Positions 51,933 through 59,669 of a DNA stretch of 64,000 nucleotides are shown here, in pieces (the first letter of the stretch is position 1; the number at the start of each line of letters is the position of its first letter). Under the pieces are notes generated by a model. It did not search any database, had not been told where the DNA came from, and saw only the letters and a program-made list of their open reading frames with translations. The position numbers were made by a program, and so were the translations under genes. Source of the DNA: Clostridiaceae bacterium Marseille-Q4145 (GTDB lineage: Bacteria > Bacillota > Clostridia > Lachnospirales > Lachnospiraceae); the NCBI GenBank assembly GCA_018223365.1, contig JAGTTP010000002.1, positions 434,001-498,000 of the forward strand, in the 5' to 3' direction.

Positions 51933-53767
51933 TTTGCACCAGAATTTTCTTTCAAAACCTGCATAAATTCATCTCCGGTGATGGTCTCTTTCTCATACAG
52001 ATATTTTGCAAGGGCATGAAGCTGCTGCTTATTCTCCGTCAGCAGGGTCATAGCTTTGTCATATTCCTTCTTGAGAAGAGCTTTTACCTTCTCATCCACA
52101 ACGGCTGCCGTCTCCGCTGCACATGCCAGAGAGGTATCTCCACCCATGTACTGGTTATTTACCGTTTCCAGTGCCATCATGCCAAACTCATCACTCATAC
52201 CATAACGGGTAATCATCCCTCTTGCAAGTTTCGTCATCTGCTCAATATCATTGGAAGCACCCGTAGTAATGGAACCAAAGATCAGTGCCTCTGCCGCACG
52301 TCCGCCTGCATAAGTTGCAATCTTGTTCTCCAGTTCTTCTTTGCTCAGAAGATACTGATCATGTTCCTCCACCTGCATCGTGTAGCCAAGGGCACCGGAA
52401 GTTCTCGGAATGATCGTAATCTTGGTAACCGGAGCAGAATGACTCTGAAGCGCCGCTACCAGTGCATGTCCGGTCTCGTGGTATGCCACAATCAGTTTTT
52501 CCTTGTCGGAAAGTACGGCATTTTTCTTCTGATATCCTGCAATGACCACTTCAATACTCTCTTCCAGATCCGACTGGTTGACATAGGTCCGTCCACTTCT
52601 GACCGCACGGAGAGCAGCCTCATTGATCATATTGGCAAGCTCTGCACCGGAGGCTCCGGCTGCTGCTCTGGCCATAGCATGAAAATCCACATCATCTCCC
52701 AGTTTTACTTTCTTGGCATGGACTTTCAGAATTGCCTCACGGCCGATGAGATCCGGAAGTTCTACCGGAATTCTTCTGTCAAAACGTCCCGGACGTAAGA
52801 GTGCCGGGTCCAGCGTTTCCGGACGGTTGGTTGCTGCCAGGATGACAACACCCTTGGAACCGTCAAAACCATCCATCTCAGTGAGCAGCTGGTTCAGCGT
52901 CTGCTCACGCTCATCGTTTCCACCCATGCCGGATCCATCTCGCTTCTTACCGATGGTATCAATCTCATCGATGAACACGATACACGGTGCTTTTTCATTT
53001 GCCTGCTTGAACAAATCTCTTACCTTGGCCGCACCCATACCAACAAACATCTCTACAAATTCCGAACCGGAGATGGAAAAGAAGGGTACTTCCGCCTCAC
53101 CGGCTACTGCCTTTGCCAGCAATGTTTTACCGGTTCCGGGAGGGCCGACTAACAGGGCACCTTTGGGCATCGTTGCACCAATCGCCTGATATTTTGCCGG
53201 ATTATGGAGGAAATCAACAATCTCCTGAAGCTGCTCTTTTGCTTCATCCTCACCAGCCACATCACGAAATTTGATCCCCGTCTCACTGGCTACATAGATC
53301 TTGGCATTGCTCTTTCCAAACTGCATGGCATTGCCGAGTCCGCCTCCGCCCATTTTTTTCATCAGCATTCTGGACAAAATCTGTCCAATTGCGACAAAAA
53401 TAGCAATCTGGATCACTACCAGAATAATCTGATCAAACAATGATGAATCCTGCTCCTGCACTGCACCGAAATCGCATCCCGATGCCATCAGACGGTCCAC
53501 CAGACTCGTATCATTCGGGAAGGGCACTGTTGAATAATAAGTAGGATTGTCTTTATTATTATCCGTGAAATAGATCACATCATCCTCTACCTGGGCCATT
53601 GCTACTTCCTTGTCATCCAGCATGGTCAGGAACGTACCATAATCTACTTCCTTGATCTGATGCTTTAAGTAACCAGGAACTACAAACGTATTTAATACAA
53701 ACATTACCAGAAGCACAAGAACATAATAAAATATCAATGGCTTCTTTGGTTTCTTAACCTGCTGCAT
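51929..53767 (-). CDS. ftsH: ATP-dependent zinc metalloprotease FtsH
   Basis: A membrane-bound AAA protease that degrades misfolded membrane proteins and regulators. The 612-aa protein has two transmembrane helices (about residues 11-30 and 113-133) around an extracytoplasmic domain. The AAA module follows, with Walker A GPPGTGKT (208-215), Walker B FIDEID, SRH ATNRPETLDPALLRPGRFDRR, and the zinc site HETGH (430-434). Length is normal. Site AGGAGG precedes ATG 53767. Single gene; the cobalamin promoter overlaps its 3' end. Confidence 0.97.
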   Translation of the reverse strand: MQQVKKPKKPLIFYYVLVLLVMFVLNTFVVPGYLKHQIKEVDYGTFLTMLDDKEVAMAQVEDDVIYFTDNNKDNPTYYSTVPFPNDTSLVDRLMASGCDFGAVQEQDSSLFDQIILVVIQIAIFVAIGQILSRMLMKKMGGGGLGNAMQFGKSNAKIYVASETGIKFRDVAGEDEAKEQLQEIVDFLHNPAKYQAIGATMPKGALLVGPPGTGKTLLAKAVAGEAEVPFFSISGSEFVEMFVGMGAAKVRDLFKQANEKAPCIVFIDEIDTIGKKRDGSGMGGNDEREQTLNQLLTEMDGFDGSKGVVILAATNRPETLDPALLRPGRFDRRIPVELPDLIGREAILKVHAKKVKLGDDVDFHAMARAAAGASGAELANMINEAALRAVRSGRTYVNQSDLEESIEVVIAGYQKKNAVLSDKEKLIVAYHETGHALVAALQSHSAPVTKITIIPRTSGALGYTMQVEEHDQYLLSKEELENKIATYAGGRAAEALIFGSITTGASNDIEQMTKLARGMITRYGMSDEFGMMALETVNNQYMGGDTSLACAAETAAVVDEKVKALLKKEYDKAMTLLTENKQQLHALAKYLYEKETITGDEFMQVLKENSGAN

Positions 53768-53904
53768 ATGCGTTTACTCCTCCTTTTATCGTTAATTGCA
53801 GTGTACCATAGCACCGAAACGTGAATTAAATGTAAACTGTAGGTGATAATTTGATATGATTCTCCTTTTCAACTTAATATTATGAGGCACTTCTTTTACA
53901 TTTA

Positions 53905-54936
53905 TTATACTCTCATATCCACCAATTTTTCCGCGATCTGCAGATCACTTGCTCCAGCACATGTCTGCAGTATATCTGCTATCTTCTGAATATATCCTAA
54001 TGGCATATCCAGTAACTCAGCCGTTTCTTCCGGGGTTCTTTTCTTCTTTTCCAATTGTACTCTTACAAATCTGATCTCTGTCTGCTCGTTTCCTTTTGAT
54101 ATGCCTTGTTCTATTCCCTGCTCGATTCCTTTTTTGATCGCCTTTGCCTCTATGTAATCTCCCATATTACACATTTTCCCAACTCCTTCCTCGATCCGGT
54201 CATCCACACGCATTCCCAGATTCTTCAGTTTTTCCAGTTTTTCTTCTTTTGAAAGTCTGTCACTTGATAATGTTTGTAGCATTTGAAGTGTCTTATCCTT
54301 CAATTCTGTTTTGTCATTGTATCTCATGATAATGACGCTCATCAAATCATAGATCTCTTCGTTTCTTTTTGCTGTACCAATTATATCATTTTTGTTTAAA
54401 GAATACAAGCTCACTGTATTTTCTTCATATACTGGAACATTCCCCATACACAGCCAGATACTGTACACTTTCTGTAAAGCTCCATAATTCGTATCCTTAT
54501 CAATCTTTTTTAACTGTGCTGTCAATCGCCTGGCTGCATAATAGATTCCTCTTGGCTCTATGGGGTAACCTGGATAGTAGTCAGACTGTGCTTCCAGATT
54601 CAGGTACATGCCTATCTGTTTTCCATTCATGCCCGGATACCAGACATGGAAAAGTACATCATAAAATACAGTTGCCTCGCCCTGTACCGCATCCTCATTT
54701 CTTATCCCCTGGATGTTTTCACTGCCCTGCTCCACTCCAATTTTCGACACCATAATTGTCTCCGATTGAATATATTTCTTCTCAATATCCTCCAGTTCAC
54801 AATTCTGGTATTCCGGCACAAAACGTTTTAAAATCCAGGCCAGCACCTGTCTGTCCGACAACAGTTCTTTCATGGTCTGATCGTACTTTGTTTTTCCTAT
54901 TTCCATATTCATAACTGCATGTTTCAGGTTACTCAC
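53905..54936 (-). CDS. Rpn-family PD-(D/E)XK nuclease / transposase-like protein
   Basis: A 343-aa member of the recombination-promoting nuclease (Rpn/YhgA-like) group. The nuclease core is in the first half: YDQTMKELLSDRQVLAWILKRF (helix), then YDVLFHVW, then LNLEAQSDYYPGYPIEPRGIYYAARRL, which keeps the D...E-x-Q...R-x-x-Y-Y pattern of the PD-(D/E)XK fold. The C-terminal part is helical and charged, with an imperfect repeat GIEQGIEQGISKGNEQ and a degenerate helix-turn-helix-like tail. GTG 54936 is chosen because AGGAGG (54943-54948) is spaced 6 nt away; the ATG at 54966 has no site. Native function unknown; other copies often occur elsewhere in such genomes. Confidence 0.8.
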   Translation of the reverse strand: MSNLKHAVMNMEIGKTKYDQTMKELLSDRQVLAWILKRFVPEYQNCELEDIEKKYIQSETIMVSKIGVEQGSENIQGIRNEDAVQGEATVFYDVLFHVWYPGMNGKQIGMYLNLEAQSDYYPGYPIEPRGIYYAARRLTAQLKKIDKDTNYGALQKVYSIWLCMGNVPVYEENTVSLYSLNKNDIIGTAKRNEEIYDLMSVIIMRYNDKTELKDKTLQMLQTLSSDRLSKEEKLEKLKNLGMRVDDRIEEGVGKMCNMGDYIEAKAIKKGIEQGIEQGISKGNEQTEIRFVRVQLEKKKRTPEETAELLDMPLGYIQKIADILQTCAGASDLQIAEKLVDMRV

Positions 54937-55179
54937 ATAATTCCTCCTGTCGTTATATTTAGTCATGGGATTTCTTTATCGAACGATTTGAAATATCTTA
55001 AGATATGTTCAGTATACTGTTTGTTTCAGAAAAAGCAACTATGTTTACACTTTGTTTACAATTCTTGTCTACTTTTGACAAATTTATTTTTCCAGTTTTT
55101 TCTTTCCCATTTTATGATATACTTACAAAGATTTATTTCTACAAATTCCGGTCATCGACCGGCGACGGAGGCATTACAT

Positions 55180-56124
55180 ATGAGTAATCTGATTTTCAGC
55201 CTGAATTCCACGCTTCCTATCTTTATCGTGATTATCATAGGATATGTGCTCGGGCAAAAAAAGTTTCTGACAAAAGAATTCTGTTCCGTGGCAGATAAGC
55301 TGATTTTTCGTGTCGGACTTCCGGCCATGCTGTTCTGTGATATGACATCCATTGACCTGACGGAAAATTTCAATGGCAAATTCGTCCTGTTCTGTTTCGG
55401 AGCCACCGCCATTTCCATCATCGTCATCTGGATTCTGGCACGCATTTTCCTGCATGATAAAAGTCTGACCGGTGAATTCGTGCAAGCCTGTTACCGAAGC
55501 AGCGCAGCAATCCTTGGCGTAGCCTTCATCCAGAATATCTATGGCACTTCCGGTATGGCTCCGCTTATGATGCTCGGCAGCGTGCCGCTGTTCAATATTT
55601 TTGCAGTGCTGATTCTGACCATTGAAAATCCATCCCACAAGGGTAAGCTTCATCCGGGCGCCATCCTCTATGGCATCCTGACCAACCCGATTCTGGACGG
55701 CATTCTGATCGGTACTATCTACAATCTGCTGCCCATCGGCCTGCCGGCCATGGCTCAGAAGACATTCAACACTCTTGGAAGTCTGACCACTCCACTGGCG
55801 CTCCTTTCCATCGGAGCTTCTTTCGAAGGTGCCAAGGCAATCAAAAAACTGGGACCTACCGTTGCAGCGTCCTTCTGCAAACTAATACTGTTAGATATGA
55901 TCTTCCTTCCCATTGCAATCAAATTCGGCTTCCGCGGACAGGAGCTCATCGCTCTGCTCATTATGCTGGGCAGTCCTACCACTCCGGCATCTTATGTCAT
56001 GTCGAAAAATATGGGACACGACGGTACCCTCTCCGCCAGCTGTGTTGCAGCAACCACTCTGTTCTCCGCTGTTACCATGACATTATGGATCTATGTCCTA
56101 AGTGCTGGCGGATTTCTAGCATAA
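55180..56124 (+). CDS. AEC (auxin efflux carrier) family transporter
   Basis: A 314-aa membrane protein with about ten transmembrane segments in two inverted halves, as in AEC/malate-type permeases. The N-terminal block FIVIIIGYVLGQKKFLTKEFCSVADKLIFRVGLPAMLFCDM is typical, as is LASIGASFEGAKAI-like sequence in the second half. Substrate could be a dicarboxylate, amino acid or other organic anion. ATG 55180 is chosen because GGAGG lies at 55167-55171; an upstream frame from 54919 includes non-coding sequence. Confidence 0.85.
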   Translation: MSNLIFSLNSTLPIFIVIIIGYVLGQKKFLTKEFCSVADKLIFRVGLPAMLFCDMTSIDLTENFNGKFVLFCFGATAISIIVIWILARIFLHDKSLTGEFVQACYRSSAAILGVAFIQNIYGTSGMAPLMMLGSVPLFNIFAVLILTIENPSHKGKLHPGAILYGILTNPILDGILIGTIYNLLPIGLPAMAQKTFNTLGSLTTPLALLSIGASFEGAKAIKKLGPTVAASFCKLILLDMIFLPIAIKFGFRGQELIALLIMLGSPTTPASYVMSKNMGHDGTLSASCVAATTLFSAVTMTLWIYVLSAGGFLA

Positions 56125-56166
56125 AAATATCCGGGAAACCATACCAAATGATTTCCCGGATATTTT
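56124..56166. terminator. Bidirectional terminator between AEC and SulP genes
   Basis: AAATATCCGGGAAA pairs with TTTCCCGGATATTT in a long perfect stem, flanked by A and T tracts. It lies between convergent stop codons at 56124 and 56177. Confidence 0.9.
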
Positions 56167-56176
56167 ATGTCCTTTT

Positions 56177-57829
56177 TTATTTCGCCGTACGTACAATCTC
56201 TTCTGCCCGGTTCAGAGCCTCTGTAATATTTGCGCAGAAATTCTCTCTTCCGACCAGTTCCATAAATCCGTCTTTTTCCATAACATGTCTTGGCTGCTCA
56301 TTCACATGGGAGAACACCAGCGCAATTCCCTTTGATTCACAGTATTTCGTCAGGTTATGAAGGGCATTCATAGCGGTACTGTCCAACGCCGGAACTGCAC
56401 GCATACGGAATACCACACACTTCGTAAAATCCTTCACCACAATATGTTCAATGGCGCTGGCTGCACCGAAGAAGAGCGGTCCGGTGATCTCATATACCCG
56501 GATCTGTTTAGACAGTTTCTGCAGATGTTCATCAACCATCTGAGAATCATCATCCATATAGATCCAGCTGTCCACATGAGTCTCGTCGCTCATCCGTTTA
56601 ATGAAAAGCAGACATGCCAGAATCATGCCGACCTCAATTGCTACGACAAGGTCAAATACAATCGTCAGCACAAAGGTAACTGCCAGCACGATAATGTCGC
56701 TCTTTGGAGCTGTCTCCACCAGATGTTTGAAGGTTCTCCACTGGCACATATTATAAGCTACGATAAACAGAATCGCTGCAATGGTCGGCATAGGAATCAT
56801 ACCAGCATAAGGCATCAGCACGACCAGAACGATCACCAGTGTGATGGAATGTACCATACCGGCCACCGGCGTGCGCCCGCCATTTTTAATATTGGCTGCT
56901 GTTCTTGCGATGGCTCCTGTCGCCGGAATGCCTCCAAACAGAGCAGAGGCAATATTTCCTGCACCCTGAGCTACCAGCTCCATGTCAGAACGATGTTTTC
57001 CATTGATCATACCATCGGCCACCACACAGGAAAGCAAAGACTCAATGGCAGCCAGCACTGCGATGGTAAATGCATTCGGTACGGCTGCTTCCACCGACTT
57101 CAGACTGAGTGCCGGAAGATGGAAGGATGGCAATGCATTACTGATAGTATAAAGATTTCCGATGGTAGATACCTTCAGCGGAAGAAACCGCACCATCAGG
57201 ATTCCCACAATGACTGCGATCAGAGAACCCGGAATTTTTTTGAAAATGTAAGGAGATACAATCAGGACTGCCAGACTGACAGCACCCACAATCAATGCAT
57301 CTGTATTTACCGTACTGATATTTCCGATAAATGCTTCCAGTTTTTCCATGGTCTCGATCGGTTTTACCCCATCCGGATAGGTCACACCGAAGAAATCTTT
57401 CAGCTGCCCGATAACGATAGTCACTGCGATTCCTGATGTAAAACCAGTCGTAATCGTATATGGAATAAATTTAATCAGCGTTCCAAAATGGCAGAGTCCC
57501 ATAAGAATCAGGAACACACCTGCCAATACTGTCGCAATGACCAGACCATCCAGTCCGTCTCTTGCCACAATTCCTGCCACGATTGTCGCAAAGGCTGCAG
57601 TCGGACCAGCAATCTGCACACTGCTCCCTCCCAGTGCGGAGATCACAAATCCCGCTACAATAGCCGTAAAAATACCAGCCTCCGGTCCCACACCTGATGC
57701 AAGTGCCAGTGCGATGGACAACGGCAGCGCGATAATCGCCACAATGATTCCAGCCGTCACATCTTTAAAGAACTGTTCCCGGCTGTATGACTTTAAAGAA
57801 GTCAATAACATAGGTTTTAAAGAATTCAT
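56177..57829 (-). CDS. SulP family anion transporter with STAS domain
   Basis: A 550-aa transporter with 10-14 predicted membrane segments and a C-terminal cytoplasmic STAS domain (about residues 430-545; FFGAASAIEHIV, AVPALDSTAMNALHNL). The N-terminal QFFKDVTAGIIVAIIALPLSIALALASGVGPEAGIFTAIVAGF is the SulP start with the conserved transport motif. Members move sulfate, bicarbonate or other anions and dicarboxylates; no sulfate-assimilation or carbonic-anhydrase gene is adjacent. ATG 57829 (MNSLKPML) has AGAAAGGA and follows a good promoter; the frame to 57937 has no site. Confidence 0.9.
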   Translation of the reverse strand: MNSLKPMLLTSLKSYSREQFFKDVTAGIIVAIIALPLSIALALASGVGPEAGIFTAIVAGFVISALGGSSVQIAGPTAAFATIVAGIVARDGLDGLVIATVLAGVFLILMGLCHFGTLIKFIPYTITTGFTSGIAVTIVIGQLKDFFGVTYPDGVKPIETMEKLEAFIGNISTVNTDALIVGAVSLAVLIVSPYIFKKIPGSLIAVIVGILMVRFLPLKVSTIGNLYTISNALPSFHLPALSLKSVEAAVPNAFTIAVLAAIESLLSCVVADGMINGKHRSDMELVAQGAGNIASALFGGIPATGAIARTAANIKNGGRTPVAGMVHSITLVIVLVVLMPYAGMIPMPTIAAILFIVAYNMCQWRTFKHLVETAPKSDIIVLAVTFVLTIVFDLVVAIEVGMILACLLFIKRMSDETHVDSWIYMDDDSQMVDEHLQKLSKQIRVYEITGPLFFGAASAIEHIVVKDFTKCVVFRMRAVPALDSTAMNALHNLTKYCESKGIALVFSHVNEQPRHVMEKDGFMELVGRENFCANITEALNRAEEIVRTAK

Positions 57830-57874
57830 CCGTATTTCTATTTCCTTTCTATCCTTTATACACAACAGTTTAAG

Positions 57875-57904
57875 ATTATAGCACAGATTTTTCCTAATTA
57901 TCAA
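57875..57904 (-). promoter_or_regulatory. Promoter of the SulP gene
   Basis: TTGATA (57899-57904) and a perfect TATAAT (57875-57880) on the minus strand, 18 nt apart. It gives a leader of about 40 nt. Confidence 0.65.
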
Positions 57905-57984
57905 CTGAAAATATGACAAGTACCACTTTTCAAGCACCAGTTTTTTTTGTACAATAGATATATTAAAGAACGGAGGCTTTTCTC

Positions 57985-58953
57985 ATGAAAAAATACGACG
58001 TAATCGCTCTTGGTGAGCTTCTTATTGATTTCACCCAGAACGGGCTGAGTGAACAGGGCAACGGACTTTTCGAAGCCAATCCGGGAGGTGCTCCCTGTAA
58101 TGTACTTTCCATGTTAAATAACCTTGGAAAGAAAACTTCCTTTATCGGGAAAGTAGGAAACGACCAGTTTGGAAAAACACTGAAAAAAGCGTTGGAAGAG
58201 CTTGGTATCGGCACGGAAAATCTGCTGATGGACAACGAAGTACATACGACCCTGGCACTGGTACATACCTTTGCAGACGGAGACCGTGATTTCTCCTTCT
58301 ACCGCAATCCGGGCGCTGATATGATGCTCACTGTGGACGAGCTGAACCTTGATCTAGTACGTGATACCAGAATCTTTCATTTTGGCACCCTGTCCATGAC
58401 CCATGACGGTATTCGCGCTACCACGAAAAAAGGAGTGGAGACTGCTAAAGAAGCTGGCGCACTTATCAGCTTCGACCCGAACTTAAGAGAACCGCTCTGG
58501 GATTCTCTTGACAATGCCAAAGAGCAGGTTCGCTGGGGACTTGGAAAATGTGATGTACTGAAGATTTCTGATAACGAGATTCAGTGGCTCACCGGAGAAG
58601 AAGACTTTACCGCAGGCGTAAAGAAGATCCGTGAAGAATTCCCAATTCCGCTGATCCTTGTTTCCATGGGCCGTGACGGAAGCCGTGCATACTATGGTGA
58701 TCATTATGTAGAAGTAGCTCCATTCCTTCAGAAAAATACCATTGAGACCACCGGAGCCGGTGACACTTTCTGTGCATGTGTTCTGAACTATGTACTGGAG
58801 CATGACCTGGAAGCACTGACGGATGAGCAGTTAAAAGAAATGCTCACCTTCGCCAACGCGGCCGCTTCCATCATCACCACCAGAAAAGGCGCCCTCCGCG
58901 TCATGCCGACCCGTGAGGAAGTTCTGGATTTTCTGAAAAAACAGGAGGCATAA
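57985..58953 (+). CDS. PfkB-family carbohydrate kinase, probable fructokinase
   Basis: A 322-aa ribokinase-superfamily sugar kinase. Seen: the N-terminal ALGELLIDFTQNGL (residues 8-21), the PfkB signature 1-like GGAPCNVLSMLNNLGKKTSFIGKVGNDQFGK (about 35-65), FDPNLREPLW (about 165-174) and signature 2 ETTGAGDTFCACVL with catalytic Asp (about residue 258). The strand NPGGAPCNV and the DPNLR motif favour fructokinase (ScrK type); no sucrose genes are adjacent. GGAGG lies at 57973-57977. It shares a transcript with the small gene that follows 4 nt later. Confidence 0.9.
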   Translation: MKKYDVIALGELLIDFTQNGLSEQGNGLFEANPGGAPCNVLSMLNNLGKKTSFIGKVGNDQFGKTLKKALEELGIGTENLLMDNEVHTTLALVHTFADGDRDFSFYRNPGADMMLTVDELNLDLVRDTRIFHFGTLSMTHDGIRATTKKGVETAKEAGALISFDPNLREPLWDSLDNAKEQVRWGLGKCDVLKISDNEIQWLTGEEDFTAGVKKIREEFPIPLILVSMGRDGSRAYYGDHYVEVAPFLQKNTIETTGAGDTFCACVLNYVLEHDLEALTDEQLKEMLTFANAAASIITTRKGALRVMPTREEVLDFLKKQEA

Positions 58954-58957
58954 ATTG

Positions 58958-59302
58958 ATGGAACTGTTTGAAAAACTGAATGCATTTGCAAAAACTGCGG
59001 CTGACAAAACCAATGAACTGGTAGAAGACACCCGTCTGAAGGCCCAGATTCTCCATGACGAAAAATCCATCCGGGAACTGGAACGCAAAATAGGTGCTTA
59101 CTACTATAAAAAATTCGCAGCCGGAGAAGCGGTAGACGAAGCCGTATCCGAATACTGCACTGCTATCTCCGTTCATAAAGCAAATATTGAGGAAAAGAAA
59201 GCGGCTCTTGCAAAAGAGGCAAAAGAAGAAGCTGCTGCTTCTGAAGAAGTTTCTGAAGAGGCAGAAGAAATTTCTGAACCGGAAGAAGACCCGTTTGAAT
59301 AA
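58958..59302 (+). CDS. Small charged coiled-coil protein of unknown function
   Basis: A 114-aa protein I do not recognise beyond its shape. Residues 1-75 are amphipathic helix (FEKLNAFAKTAADKTNELVEDTRLKAQI; KSIRELERKIGAYYYKKF), residues 75-95 remain helical, and the last 25 are almost all Glu/Ala/Ser (EEAAASEEVSEEAEE). This layout resembles small DUF-type proteins common in Clostridia, sometimes annotated as phage-shock-like or zinc-ribbon relatives, but no zinc cysteines are present. AGGAGG at 58943-58948 overlaps the kinase stop, so it is translationally coupled to the kinase. ATG 58958 preferred over TTG 58955. Confidence 0.75.
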   Translation: MELFEKLNAFAKTAADKTNELVEDTRLKAQILHDEKSIRELERKIGAYYYKKFAAGEAVDEAVSEYCTAISVHKANIEEKKAALAKEAKEEAAASEEVSEEAEEISEPEEDPFE

Positions 59303-59315
59303 TCGAAATTTTTCA

Positions 59316-59355
59316 CAAAAAAGGCTGCCCGTCCAACAACGAGTAGCCTTTTTTT
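59316..59355 (+). terminator. Terminator after the kinase/coiled-coil operon
   Basis: AAAAAAGGCT pairs with AGCCTTTTTTT, with weak CTGC/GTAG extension and a long loop, followed by a T tract. It is a usable intrinsic terminator. Confidence 0.7.
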
Positions 59356-59430
59356 CATCTTTTTCAATTGAACTCAGCCACCGGAATAGATGTAAAGTCA
59401 AGTTTCATAAAGATTCTACCAGAGTCGCTA

Positions 59431-59664
59431 TGCGTTCAGTCCCATACCCGGAGCCAATGCAAACGGATAGTTTGCAAACAATGCCATGCAGGCAGTTCCA
59501 AGAAATGAAGCCAGCACCGTTGCAGTAAAGACCGCTCCTCTGTCCATACCTGACGCTCTTAATACATTTGGATTCACAGCAAGAATATATGCCATGGTCA
59601 TAAATGTGGTAATCCCCGCCAGAATCTCTGTTTTCACTGTCGTGTGGTTTTCACGCAGTTGAAA
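59431..59664 (-). pseudogene. N-terminal remnant of an NCS2 (AzgA/PbuG-like) purine permease
   Basis: The minus-strand frame matches only the first ~76 residues of nucleobase:cation symporter-2 permeases, from LRENHTTVKTEILAGITTFMTMAYILAVNP through GMGLNA, where a stop appears in the middle of the conserved PFALAPGMGLNAYF block. The usual protein is about 430-470 aa. The native start region is also gone: the 5' junction falls at the histidine kinase stop codon. A deletion therefore left a promoterless stump with no function. Confidence 0.85.
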
Positions 59665-59669
59665 GCATA

